NCBI RefSeq assembly: GCF_018332655.1
Contig: NZ_BOQL01000047.1
Location: 1 to 63,165 of the forward strand
Length of the DNA: 63,165 bases
From: Actinoplanes auranticolor
GTDB lineage: Bacteria > Actinomycetota > Actinomycetes > Mycobacteriales > Micromonosporaceae
Direction: 5' to 3'
In this document: piece after piece, positions 39,666-48,938 of the stretch
How the letters are laid out: every line of letters begins with the position of its first letter
Position numbering within the stretch: the first letter of the stretch is position 1
Program-made: the position numbers and the translations under genes
Notes under the pieces: model-generated
What the model was told of the DNA's origin: nothing
What the model saw: only the letters and a program-made list of their open reading frames with translations
The model's database searches: none

Positions 39666-39971
39666 TCTTGTTCGGGTCGGTGATCCTCCGGCGTCGGTGA
39701 TTCCGGCGCCGGGGGCCGCCGGCCCGATCCTGTTTCGGCCCCGACCGCCCTGTGCCCGACGCGGCGGTCGGTCCGGGCCGGGGGCGACCGCTTCGTGTCT
39801 GCGACGCGGCGGATCGGGGCTGCGGTCGGGCCGGCGTTGCGGCGCGCGGTGGGGGCGGTGGGGTGGCCGGGATGGGCGGCTGCGGGGTCGTTGCGGGGTT
39901 TGGCCCTGGTGGGGACGGTCTTGGTGGTGGCGGGGATGAGGTGTCCGGGCTCGGAGCCTAAAGTCTGTTGC
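39666..39971. other. G-rich intergenic segment with possible G-quadruplex
   Basis: 306 bp with no gene I can support. Its second half is strongly G-biased on the plus strand. Four G-runs, GGGGG (39850-39854), GGGG (39859-39862), GGG (39868-39870) and GGG (39873-39875), could fold into a quadruplex. An open frame running into the next gene upstream of 39972 looks like a shadow. Confidence 0.4.
39959..39964 (+). promoter_or_regulatory. -10 box TAAAGT for leaderless RimJ/RimL-type gene
   Basis: TAAAGT lies 7 nt before the GTG at 39972. This also supports the short start over upstream in-frame codons. Confidence 0.42.
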
Positions 39972-40505
39972 GTGGAGATTGTCACCGCGCGACTGGCTTT
40001 GCGGCGGCCTGGGCCCGCAGACGTCGAAACGATCTTCGCGATCCACCGCGACCCCGAGGCCAGTCGGCACAACCCTTCGGACCTGCTCGCCACCCCGGCG
40101 GAGGCCGAACACCTCTACAGCCGCTGGGACGACCACTGGCGCCGGCACAGCTTCGGCTACTGGGTCGTCGAAGAGCGCGAGTCCCGGAAGATCCTCGGCT
40201 TCGCGGGGCTCAAGGTGGTCCGCTTCCGCGAGATCGAGGTGCTGAACCTCTTCTACCGCCTCGATCCGGCGGCCTGGGGCAACGGCGTGGCCACGGAAGC
40301 GGCGACGGCCGTGGTGTCCTGGGCCGGCCGCCACCTCCCGGAATGGCCGATTCTCGCCCGGGTCCGCCCAGACAACGTCGCCTCGCAGAAGGTGGCCCAA
40401 CGCGCGGGCCTCACCCGCGCCGAACACCTGGACGACCTGGGCGAGGACGGCCTGGACTGGCTCTTCGTCACCCGCTGGCCCGCCAACGGGCCAAGCCCAA
40501 CCTGA
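39972..40505 (+). CDS. GNAT family acetyltransferase, RimJ/RimL type
   Basis: The 177-residue protein begins EIVTARLALRRPGPADVETI, the standard opening of RimJ/RimL-type acetyltransferases. It continues with YWVVEERESRKILGFAGL, FYRLDPAAWGNGVATEAATA (acetyl-CoA loop, near 97-116) and RPDNVASQKVAQRAGL. Substrates of such enzymes include protein N-termini and small amines; the specific one is unknown. GTG at 39972 is chosen because the fold begins there; upstream in-frame sequence is G-rich low-complexity. Confidence 0.85.
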   Translation: MEIVTARLALRRPGPADVETIFAIHRDPEASRHNPSDLLATPAEAEHLYSRWDDHWRRHSFGYWVVEERESRKILGFAGLKVVRFREIEVLNLFYRLDPAAWGNGVATEAATAVVSWAGRHLPEWPILARVRPDNVASQKVAQRAGLTRAEHLDDLGEDGLDWLFVTRWPANGPSPT

Positions 40506-40557
40506 CCCTCCGCCGCGTTACCCGCCCCGCTGCCGTCCTGCTCCGCCGGTCAGCCGG

Positions 40558-43500
40558 TCAGCCGCGCAAACGCAGCCCCCGAGGCGTAGCCCGGAACCCC
40601 GCCCCGGTCAACGCGTCCCGCAACGGCGAAGAATGCACCGACTCCCCATCAGCCCGTTCCACCGACATCGGCCCCAGCGCCCCCGACCGCACCGATCCCG
40701 CCAGCGCCTGCCCCGCCGCCGTCAACGCCTCGGTATCGTCCAGGTAGGACAGCAGTGTCCGGCCGCCGCGTTCGACGTACAGGATCAGGTCGCCGCCGAC
40801 CAGGACCACCAGGGCTCCCGCCTTGCGGCCCGCGCGGTGGCCCGTCGCCGGTGTCGTCTCGCCGTTGCCGCTGTCCACCACCCGTTCCGGCCATGGCAGC
40901 GCCGCGCCGTACGGGTTGGCCGGGTCGGTCGCCGCCAGCACCACCGCGGTCGTGCCCGTGCGTTTGGCCAGCTCGGCCGGCTCGGCCAGGGCCCGGAGCC
41001 GGTCCACTGCCCCGGGCACCGCGAACTGTGCCGCCCCCAGCCCTTCCACGAAGTACCCGCGGCGGGCCGCGCCTCGTTCCTCCAGTGCCGCCAGCACCGG
41101 ATACACCGCGGCGAAACCTCCCGTCACGCCCTCGGCCATCACCGCGCCGCGGGTCACCACGCCGTGTCGTTCGAGCAGGAGGTCGGCCAGGGCTGCCGCG
41201 CGGCGGGTCGGGTCGAGGTCGCGTTCCGGCAGGCGGGACCAGCGGCCGACCATCATCAGTGGTCCGGATCGGGCCGGCATCGTCGGGCGGCCGGGCCGGC
41301 GGTAGCGGGTGCGGGCGGGTGCCGCCTTGGCGCGGTGGGCGCCGCTGCTGCCGAGCAGGGCGCGCAGCGGCGCCAGCGTGTCGTTGGTCAGGTGGCCGGC
41401 CCAGACCAGGTCCCAGACCGTTTCGGCCAGGGCGGTGTCGTCGGTGGCGCCGATCTTGTCGGACAGGCTGCGGAAGAACAGCGCCTGGCCGTCCGCCAGC
41501 GCGTCCAGCACCGACTGGTGTTGCGGGGTCAGCGCGAACTCGTCGTCCGGTGGGGGCAGCAGGAGCGGGGCGCTGTCGGCGTACGCGAGGGTCACCCAGC
41601 CGTCACCGCCCGGGATGGAGCCCGAGCCCGCCCACAGCACCTCGCCGCTCGCGCACAGCTCGTCGAGCTGCGGGGGCGCGTAGTCGGCGACCCGGGCCGG
41701 CAGGATCAGTCGTTCCCAGGCCGAGGCCGGTGCGGCCACTCCCTGCAGCTGCTCGATGGTGGCCGCCAGGGCGTCGACGCCGCGGGAGTTGCCACCGATC
41801 TGGTGCCAGCGCGGCAGGAACGCGGCCAGCACCCGCGGTGGCACCGGCTCGATCTCGCGGCGCAGTGCGGCCAGAGAACGGCGTCGCAGCAGCCGCAGCA
41901 CCTCCGCGTCGCACCACTCCGTGCCGGCCCCGCCGGGGGAGAACTCGCCGGAGACGACCCGGCCGGTGGCGCTGAGCCGTTTGAGGGCCTGCTCGACGAC
42001 GAAGACGCCGAGTCCGAACCGGGCCGCGCAGGTGGCCGCCGCGAACGGGCCGTGGGTGCGGGCGTACCGGGCGACGAGGTCGCCGAGCGGGTCGGCCACC
42101 GGCTCGAGGTAGGCCTCCGCGACGCCGACCGGCAGGGCCACGCCGAGCGCGTCGCGGTAGCGGCCGGCGTCCTCGACACCGATCCAGCGTTCCTCACCGG
42201 CGATCCGGATCTGGATCGCGCGCCGGCTGGCCTGCAGGGTCGCCAGCCAGTCGAGCTCGACGCCGCGGGCGGTGAGATCCGCCGCGGACAGGTCACCGAG
42301 CAGGCGCAGCAGCTCGGCCGCGTCCTCGGCGTCGCGGGGGCTGCGGGCGGCCGTGAGCCACTGCAGCTGGGCCTCGCTCTCGGTCACCACCGTCGGGTCG
42401 AGCAGCTCCCGCAGGTCGACCCGGCCGAGCAGCTCACCCAGCAGCGTCGAGTCCAGGGCCAGCGCCGCGGCGCGACGCTCGGCCAGCGGTGCGTCCCCCT
42501 CGTAGAGGAACGCGCCGACGTATCCGAAGAGCAGGGAGCGGGCGAACGGCGACGGCCGCGGGGTCTCGGCCTCGACCAGCCGGACCTTGCGTCCCGCGAT
42601 CTCGCGCATCAGCCCGACCAGCCCGGGCACGTCGAAGACGTCCTGCAGGCATTCGCGGGCCGCCTCCAGGGTCACCGGGAAGTCGGCGAACTCCCGAGCC
42701 ACGTCGAGCAGCTGGGCCGAGCGCTGGCGCTGCTGCCAGAGCGGCTGGCGGCGGCGCGGGTCGCGCCGGGGCAGCAGCAGTGACCGGGCGGCGCACTCGC
42801 GGAACCGGGAGGCGAACAGCGCGGACGTGCCGACGGACTCCTCGACGAGCTGCGAGATCTCCTCCGGGTCGAAGGCGACCAGGTCGGCGCCGGGTGGCTC
42901 CTCGGCGGTGTCCGGCAGGCGGATGACGATGCCGTCGTCGGAGGGCATCACCTGGCCGTCGACGCCGTACCGCTCGGCGAGCCGGCGGGCGATGGCCAGC
43001 GCCCACGGCGCGTTGACCCGGGCGCCGAGGACACAGTGCACGGTCATGCGCCAGTCGCCCAGCTCGTCGCGGAAGCGCTCGACCACGATCGTGCGGTCGT
43101 CGGGCAGGTTGCGGGTCGACTCACGCTGCTCGCGCAGGTAGGCCATCAGGTTGTCGGTCGCCCACTCGTCCAGCCCGGAGTCGCGCAGCGAGGCGGTCGC
43201 CTTGGTGTCGTCCGCGCGGGTCAGGGTGCGCAGCCGGGCGCCGATGGCCCGGCCCAGCTCGATCGGGCGGCCGAGCGCGTCGCCCTTCCAGAACGGCATC
43301 CGGGCCGGTGCGCCCGGTGCGGGAGAGACCAGCACCCGGTCGGGGGTGATGTCCTCGATCCGCCAGGAGGTCGAGCCGAGCAGGAAGACGTCGCCGACCC
43401 GGGACTCGTAGACCATCTCCTCGTCGAGCTCGCCCACCCGGGACGCCTTCTCCGAGCCGGCCAGGAAGACACCGAACATGCCCCGGTCGGGGATCGTGCC

Positions 43501-45090
43501 GCCGCTGGTGACGGCGAGCCGCTGCGCGCCGGGACGCCCGGTGAGCTCGTCGGTCGTGCGGTCCCACACCAGGCGGGGCCGCAGCTCGGCGAACGCGGTG
43601 GACGGGTAGCGCCCGGAGAGCATGTCGAGCACGGCGTGCAGGGCGGAATCGGGCAGCTCCGCGTACGGTGCGGCCCGCCGCACGAGCGCGGCCAGCTCGT
43701 CGACCTGCCACGCGTCCAGGGCGACCATCGCCACGATCTGCTGGGCGAGCACGTCCAGCGGGTTACGGGGATAGCGCAGCTCCTCGATCGCCCCCTCGCC
43801 CATCCGCTCGGCGACGACCGCGCAGCTGAGCAGGTCACCGCGGTGCTTGGGGAAGACGACACCGCGGGAGACGGCTCCCACCTGGTGTCCGGCCCGGCCG
43901 ATGCGCTGCAGCCCGGCGGAGACCGAGGGCGGCGCCTCGATCTGCACCACCAGGTCGACCGCGCCCATGTCGATGCCCAGCTCCAGGCTGGAGGTGGCGA
44001 CCACGGCCGGGAGCCGGCCGGACTTCAGTGCCTCCTCGATCTGCTTGCGCTCCTCGCGGGAGACGCTGCCGTGGTGGGCCCGGGCGACGACCGGTGACGC
44101 TCCCGTGGCGATCGGGGACTGGGCCATCAGCGCGGCCGGCGCGCGGTCCGACTGCTCGGCCACGGCCTCGGCGGCCAGCTCGTTGATCCGGGCGCACAGG
44201 CGCTCGGCGCCGCGCCGGGAATTGGTGAACACGATCGTGGAGCGGTGCTGCTGGATCAGTTCCAGCACGCGTTCCTCGACGGCGGGCCAGATGGACGGCG
44301 TGCGCCGGGCCGCGCCGGGGTCGTCCGCGTCGGCCTCGGGCACCTCGTCGAGCCGGGTCATGTCCTCCACCGGGACCTGCACCGAGACCTCGATGGTCTT
44401 GCTGCTGCGGGGCTGGACGATCTCGACGGCGCCGGCGCCGCCCAGGAACCGGGCCGTCTCGTCGATCGGGCGCACGGTCGCGGACAGCCCGACCCGCTGC
44501 GCCGGGCGGCCCAGCATCGCGTCGAGGCGTTCGAGCGAGAGCGCCAGGTGGGCGCCGCGCTTGGTGGCCGCGACCGCGTGCACCTCGTCGATGATCACCG
44601 TCTCGACGCCCTTGAGCGACTCCCGGGCGGCCGAGGTGAGCAGCAGGAACAGCGACTCGGGGGTGGTGATCAGGATATCCGGCGGGGTACGCGCGAAGGC
44701 CCGCCGTTCGTCGGCCGGGGTGTCGCCGGTGCGCATGCCGACGGTGATGTCCGGTGGCGGCAGCCCGAGCCGCCCGGACGCCTGCCGGATGCCGGTCAGC
44801 GGTGCCCGCAGGTTGCGCTCGACGTCGACGGCCAGCGCCTTGAGCGGGCTGATGTAGAGCACCCGGCAGCGCTGCTTGGCCTCGGCCGGGACGGGCTCGT
44901 GGGCGAGCCGGTCGAGCGACCAGAGGAAGGCGGCCAGCGTCTTGCCCGAGCCGGTCGGCGCGACCACCAGGGCGTTGCGGCCGGCGCCGATGGATCGCCA
45001 CGCGCCGGCCTGGGCGGCCGTGGGCGCGGCGAAGGCGGCCCGGAACCACTCCCTGGTGGCGAGGCCGAACTGCTCGAGAACGTCTGACAC
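40558..45090 (-). CDS. lhr: ATP-dependent helicase Lhr (long form)
   Basis: Lhr is a superfamily 2 DNA helicase translocating 3'-to-5', linked to DNA repair in mycobacteria. The 1510-residue product has Walker A VVAPTGSGKTLAAF (near 44-52), IIDEVHAV (near 165), VGLSATVRP, SSLELGIDMG, QRIGRAGHQ, followed by winged-helix and beta-barrel Lhr-core parts and a long C-terminal region of tandem winged helices. Length matches full Lhr (about 1500) rather than Lhr-core. Start is GTG at 45090, with VLEQFGLATREWFRAAF as the usual beginning. It lies alone on the minus strand. Confidence 0.95.
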   Translation of the reverse strand: MSDVLEQFGLATREWFRAAFAAPTAAQAGAWRSIGAGRNALVVAPTGSGKTLAAFLWSLDRLAHEPVPAEAKQRCRVLYISPLKALAVDVERNLRAPLTGIRQASGRLGLPPPDITVGMRTGDTPADERRAFARTPPDILITTPESLFLLLTSAARESLKGVETVIIDEVHAVAATKRGAHLALSLERLDAMLGRPAQRVGLSATVRPIDETARFLGGAGAVEIVQPRSSKTIEVSVQVPVEDMTRLDEVPEADADDPGAARRTPSIWPAVEERVLELIQQHRSTIVFTNSRRGAERLCARINELAAEAVAEQSDRAPAALMAQSPIATGASPVVARAHHGSVSREERKQIEEALKSGRLPAVVATSSLELGIDMGAVDLVVQIEAPPSVSAGLQRIGRAGHQVGAVSRGVVFPKHRGDLLSCAVVAERMGEGAIEELRYPRNPLDVLAQQIVAMVALDAWQVDELAALVRRAAPYAELPDSALHAVLDMLSGRYPSTAFAELRPRLVWDRTTDELTGRPGAQRLAVTSGGTIPDRGMFGVFLAGSEKASRVGELDEEMVYESRVGDVFLLGSTSWRIEDITPDRVLVSPAPGAPARMPFWKGDALGRPIELGRAIGARLRTLTRADDTKATASLRDSGLDEWATDNLMAYLREQRESTRNLPDDRTIVVERFRDELGDWRMTVHCVLGARVNAPWALAIARRLAERYGVDGQVMPSDDGIVIRLPDTAEEPPGADLVAFDPEEISQLVEESVGTSALFASRFRECAARSLLLPRRDPRRRQPLWQQRQRSAQLLDVAREFADFPVTLEAARECLQDVFDVPGLVGLMREIAGRKVRLVEAETPRPSPFARSLLFGYVGAFLYEGDAPLAERRAAALALDSTLLGELLGRVDLRELLDPTVVTESEAQLQWLTAARSPRDAEDAAELLRLLGDLSAADLTARGVELDWLATLQASRRAIQIRIAGEERWIGVEDAGRYRDALGVALPVGVAEAYLEPVADPLGDLVARYARTHGPFAAATCAARFGLGVFVVEQALKRLSATGRVVSGEFSPGGAGTEWCDAEVLRLLRRRSLAALRREIEPVPPRVLAAFLPRWHQIGGNSRGVDALAATIEQLQGVAAPASAWERLILPARVADYAPPQLDELCASGEVLWAGSGSIPGGDGWVTLAYADSAPLLLPPPDDEFALTPQHQSVLDALADGQALFFRSLSDKIGATDDTALAETVWDLVWAGHLTNDTLAPLRALLGSSGAHRAKAAPARTRYRRPGRPTMPARSGPLMMVGRWSRLPERDLDPTRRAAALADLLLERHGVVTRGAVMAEGVTGGFAAVYPVLAALEERGAARRGYFVEGLGAAQFAVPGAVDRLRALAEPAELAKRTGTTAVVLAATDPANPYGAALPWPERVVDSGNGETTPATGHRAGRKAGALVVLVGGDLILYVERGGRTLLSYLDDTEALTAAGQALAGSVRSGALGPMSVERADGESVHSSPLRDALTGAGFRATPRGLRLRG

Positions 45091-45359
45091 GTGTCCATGG
45101 TGCCCCCGCGGTGTGACAGAAATCGGGGACCGGTGGAAACATCCGTTCGGGTGACGGCTCCGAATCAGAAGCGAACGGCCATCACATGATGGGCATCAAT
45201 CAGACGTTGGAGCACAGGATGGGCACTCGACCAGCGCTCGCCCGCAACCGGAAGGACCATGGTGCGGACCGGTGACGTGCGGCACATTGATGAACACAGA
45301 GCGTATGTATCGATGGCCGCCACCGACGATGCCGACAGGCTTCACTGACAGGAGGCACC

Positions 45360-46214
45360 GTGACCCATCGCGTTTCCGCCTTACGACGCCTCGGTAGCGC
45401 GGCGGCTGCCGTTGCCGCGCTGGCGACCATCACTCTTTCCGCGACCCCGGCGCAGGCCGCGGGCGACGGCTACGTCCGTCTCGCGCATCTTTCACCCGAT
45501 ACGCCGGCCGTCGACGTGTACCTGAAGTCGGACTCGGGCACGGTCAAGGACCAGAAGTTCGACGGCGTCGCGTACGGCGCCATGTCCGACTACCTGCGCC
45601 TGCCCACGGGCACGTATTCGGTGGCGATGCGCAAGGCCGGTGCCGCCGCGAGCACCCCGCCGGTGCTGACCACGCAGGTCACGGTGGACGACGGCGGGGC
45701 GTACACGGTTGCCGGGGTGGGTCGTTACGCCGACCTGGGCCTGCGCGTGCTCAAGGACGACCTCAAGCTGCCGGGGGCGGGGGAGTCCAAGATCCGGATC
45801 ATCCAGGCCTCGGTGCGCGCGCCGGTGCTCGACGTCGGCGGGGCCGACGGCAAGACCATCGCCGACGGTGTCCAGTTCGCCACCACGACGGCCTATCGCC
45901 AGGTCAACCCGGGTAAGTGGACGGTCCGGGTGAAGCCGACCGGCGGTGGCGCGACCAGTGATCTGCCCTGCACGCTCGGTGCCGGCAACGTGTACTCGCT
46001 GCTGGTGCTCGACGACAAGAAGGGCGGCCTGAAGCCGGAGCTGCACATCGATGCGGCGCGGCAGGGCGGCGTCCCGCAGGGTGGGGTGGCCACGGGCGAG
46101 GGCGGCACGCAGTCGCAGTCCCCGATGCCGATGGCTCTGCTGCTGGCAGGGTTCGCAGCGGTGGCGACGGGCGGTCTGCTCGTCGCGCTCAGGCGCCGCC
46201 CGCGTTCTGCTTGA
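45360..46214 (+). CDS. DUF4397 surface protein with C-terminal membrane anchor
   Basis: The 284-residue precursor has a signal peptide ending near PAQAAG (residue 34), a DUF4397 beta-rich region starting YVRLAHLSPDTPAVDVYL, and a C-terminal hydrophobic helix MALLLAGFAAVATGGLLVAL followed by RRRPRSA. The end looks like a cell-wall sorting signal, but no LPxTG-like pentapeptide precedes the helix (the sequence reads QSQSPMP). GGAGGCACC precedes the GTG at 45360. Codon 8 is TTA (45381-45383), rare in such genomes. The next gene, overlapping within TTGA, encodes a class F sortase, so the pair probably acts at the cell surface. Confidence 0.85.
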   Translation: MTHRVSALRRLGSAAAAVAALATITLSATPAQAAGDGYVRLAHLSPDTPAVDVYLKSDSGTVKDQKFDGVAYGAMSDYLRLPTGTYSVAMRKAGAAASTPPVLTTQVTVDDGGAYTVAGVGRYADLGLRVLKDDLKLPGAGESKIRIIQASVRAPVLDVGGADGKTIADGVQFATTTAYRQVNPGKWTVRVKPTGGGATSDLPCTLGAGNVYSLLVLDDKKGGLKPELHIDAARQGGVPQGGVATGEGGTQSQSPMPMALLLAGFAAVATGGLLVALRRRPRSA

Positions 46215-46225
46215 AGGCGTACCGG

Positions 46226-46954
46226 ATGAGCGTCGTGACACCCAGGCCCGAGGCCGGTCCCGCAACCGGGGCCGGCCGGGCCGCGGCCCCGGAGAAGTCG
46301 GAGGTACGCCGCAGAGCGCGCATCCTGCTGCCGGCAGCCGTGTCGGTGCTGGTGGCGTTCGTGGTGGCCACCGGCTACCTGATGCTCCGCGAGCCGACCG
46401 GCACCGACAAGCTCGGCCGCTGGGCCGGCACGCCGAGCGCCGCCGCAGGGCCGGTGCAGCCGTCCGAGGACATGGCGGGAGCACCCAACCCGTTCCGTAC
46501 CGTGCCCTCGGATCTCAGCGGCCCGCCGACCCGCCTGCGGGTCGCGGCCATCGGGGTGGACACCTCCCTGGAGAAGCTCGAGCTGGGCGCGGACGGTGAA
46601 TTGCAGCCGCCGAAGACCAACGAGCACGCCGGCTGGTACGCGGACGGCACGGCCCCGGGCGACGTGGGCCCGGCCGTGCTCGCCGGCCACGTCGACTCTC
46701 AGCAGGGACCGGCGGTCTTCTATCGGCTGCGCGAGATCACCGCCGGCGACAAGATCGAGGTGACCCGGGGCGATCGCACGGTGACATTCACGGTCACCGC
46801 GACAGCCTGGTATCCGAAGAAGGCGTTCCCGACCGAGGAGGTCTACGGACCGACCCCGGACCGGCAGCTGCGCCTGATCACCTGTGGCGGGGTGTTCGAC
46901 CGGACTTTGCGGTCGTACACGGACAACCTGGTGGTCTACGCGGTGGCCGGGTGA
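46226..46954 (+). CDS. Class F sortase
   Basis: Sortases are membrane transpeptidases that anchor or hydrolyse surface proteins. The 242-residue protein has a membrane helix (about 35-55, ILLPAAVSVLVAFVVATGYL), then the catalytic domain with His in VLAGHVDS (near 154), Cys in LITCGG (near 219) and Arg in RTLRSYTDNLVVYA (near 231). The compact C-terminal domain without extra insertions fits class F. ATG at 46226 has GAAGG 8 nt upstream; a TTG at 46211 overlapping the DUF4397 stop is the alternative. The neighbouring DUF4397 protein and the LPVTG protein at 62140 are candidate substrates. Confidence 0.87.
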   Translation: MSVVTPRPEAGPATGAGRAAAPEKSEVRRRARILLPAAVSVLVAFVVATGYLMLREPTGTDKLGRWAGTPSAAAGPVQPSEDMAGAPNPFRTVPSDLSGPPTRLRVAAIGVDTSLEKLELGADGELQPPKTNEHAGWYADGTAPGDVGPAVLAGHVDSQQGPAVFYRLREITAGDKIEVTRGDRTVTFTVTATAWYPKKAFPTEEVYGPTPDRQLRLITCGGVFDRTLRSYTDNLVVYAVAG

Positions 46955-46984
46955 TCAGGATTCCGCAGGTCAGGCGCCGGTGAC

Positions 46985-46990
46985 TATCCT
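46985..46990 (+). promoter_or_regulatory. Candidate -10 (TATCCT) of the Ser/Thr kinase gene
   Basis: TATCCT lies 27 nt before the ATG at 47018, with a GGGGG ribosome-binding stretch between them. No convincing -35. Confidence 0.35.
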
Positions 46991-47017
46991 GGTCGAACAA
47001 GCTACGGATGGGGGCTG

Positions 47018-48829
47018 ATGGCGGTCAGGCGCATGCTCATCGCCGGTCGGTATCGGCTCCTCGAGCCGGTCGGCTCCGGCGGCATGGGCCGGGTCTGGCT
47101 GGCCCGTGACGAGATGCTCGACCGGGACGTCGCCGTGAAGGAGTTCGTCCCGCCGCAGTGGATGACCGACGAGGAGCAGGCCCGGCTGCGCACCCGCACT
47201 CTGCGCGAGGCCCGCAGCGCCGCCCGGCTCAACCATCCGCACGTCGTCCGCATCTACGACGTCGTGCACGCCGACGATCTGCCCTGGATCGTCATGGAGT
47301 ACGTCCCGTCCCGCTCGCTGCACCAGGTCATCGGCGAGGACGGCCCGTTCGCGCCGGCCGAGGCGGCCCGGATCGGCCTGGACGTGCTGGAGGCGATCAC
47401 CGCCGCGCACCGGGCCGGCGTGCTGCACCGCGACGTCAAGCCGCACAACGTGCTGATCGGCCACGACGGCCGGGTCGTGCTCACCGACTTCGGCCTGGCC
47501 ACCTTCGTCGACGACGGCTCGGTCACCGGCCCCGGCATGGTGGTCGGCTCCCCGCAGTACGTCTCCCCGGAACGCGCCCGCGACGGGGCGTCCACCGTGG
47601 AGTCCGACCTCTGGTCCTTCGGCGCGACCCTGTACGCCGCCGTCGAGGGGCGGTCCCCGTTCGCCCGGGACAGCGCCATGGCGACGCTGACGGCGCTGGC
47701 CACGGACGAGGCCGATCCGCCGGTGCGGGCCGGGCCCCTGACCCCGGTACTGACCGGACTGCTGCGCCGCGAGCCGGTGGAACGGCTCACCGGCGCGGAG
47801 GTGGCCGAGCGGCTGCGCTTGATCGTGGCGGAGGCCGGTCCCGCCGCGCCGGTACGGACGTCCGGGACGACGTTCGGCCGTGCGGTCGTACCCGGTCCGA
47901 GAAAGGCCCCCGACGACCAGCCGAGCCCGGACGCCCGCCCGCAGCCGGAACCGGCGCCCGCCGAGGCGAAAGCCGAGCCGGCCGGAGGCGGTCTCGGCGC
48001 CGCACTGGCCGCGGCCCTGCCCGGTGTCGTCTACCCGCCCGGACCGGAAGCCGAGCGGGCCGAGCACCCGAGCGAGCCGCTCATCCCGGCCCAGCGCGCT
48101 GCCGAGGCCGAGGTGGAGCCGCCGAGATCCCGCCGGCGCTTCGTCGTCGTCGCCGGCCTGGTCCTGGCCGTGCTCGCCGGCGGTGGTGTTGCCACCGGCC
48201 TGGCGTTGCGCGGCGACGACGACCGGTCGCAGCCCTCGGCGATCGGGGCCACGCCCAGCGTCGTCACGTCCTCGGGCAGTGGCGGCAGCTCCGGTGGCTT
48301 CAGCCCGGTGAACTGCGCCAGCCCGGCACCGTCCGGCCTGCCCCGCACGCCGGTCGCGGGGGCCGAGAAGCTGCGCGACGGCTGGGCGCTGTATCCGGGC
48401 TGGTCCTACTTCAGCGATGCCGGCTTCCACATCGCGGTCCCGGACGGCTGGACCTATCAGACGATCGGCACCACGATCTGTTTCCGCGACCCGAGCAACC
48501 TCAGGATCCTCAGCATCGACCCCGACCGCAGCCCGCAGGGTGACCCGGTCCGGGCCTGCCGCAAGGAAGTCACCCGGCTGCGGGCCGCCGGTGACCTGCG
48601 CAACTACACCCAGCTGCGGATCGACCGGGTGCCCGGGCTGGCCCGGGCGGCGGACTGGGAGTACACGTACGACGGGCGCGACGGTGAGCGGATGCACGCG
48701 ATGACCCGGTGGCGCGCGGCGAACGACGGCCGGGCGTACGCGATCGGCCTGATGACCCTGGATCTGGACTGGCCCGGCAATTTCGAGAAGTGGGGCATGA
48801 TCCAGAGCACCTTCTTCACGGACAGCTGA
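47018..48829 (+). CDS. Transmembrane serine/threonine protein kinase
   Basis: The 603-residue Hanks-type kinase has GSGGMGRVW (Gly-rich loop, near 19), DVAVKEF (Lys), HRDVKPHNVL (near 137), DFGLATF (near 157) and SPQYVSPERA. A Pro/Glu-rich linker follows (about 285-370), then one membrane helix (RRFVVVAGLVLAVLAGGGVA, about 373-396) and an extracytoplasmic domain of about 200 residues with a few Cys and no PASTA repeats. This external domain probably senses something at the envelope. ATG at 47018 is the clear start. It is downstream of the sortase gene but has its own likely promoter. Confidence 0.93.
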   Translation: MAVRRMLIAGRYRLLEPVGSGGMGRVWLARDEMLDRDVAVKEFVPPQWMTDEEQARLRTRTLREARSAARLNHPHVVRIYDVVHADDLPWIVMEYVPSRSLHQVIGEDGPFAPAEAARIGLDVLEAITAAHRAGVLHRDVKPHNVLIGHDGRVVLTDFGLATFVDDGSVTGPGMVVGSPQYVSPERARDGASTVESDLWSFGATLYAAVEGRSPFARDSAMATLTALATDEADPPVRAGPLTPVLTGLLRREPVERLTGAEVAERLRLIVAEAGPAAPVRTSGTTFGRAVVPGPRKAPDDQPSPDARPQPEPAPAEAKAEPAGGGLGAALAAALPGVVYPPGPEAERAEHPSEPLIPAQRAAEAEVEPPRSRRRFVVVAGLVLAVLAGGGVATGLALRGDDDRSQPSAIGATPSVVTSSGSGGSSGGFSPVNCASPAPSGLPRTPVAGAEKLRDGWALYPGWSYFSDAGFHIAVPDGWTYQTIGTTICFRDPSNLRILSIDPDRSPQGDPVRACRKEVTRLRAAGDLRNYTQLRIDRVPGLARAADWEYTYDGRDGERMHAMTRWRAANDGRAYAIGLMTLDLDWPGNFEKWGMIQSTFFTDS

Positions 48830-48938
48830 GATATGGCTCTTTCGATATGAGTGCATAGAACGACGTCTCTGCGATGCTCGGCGTGGCCGCCGCCACACCC
48901 TGGGCGACGGCTCCCCCGAGCCCCGCGGAGGACCCCCC

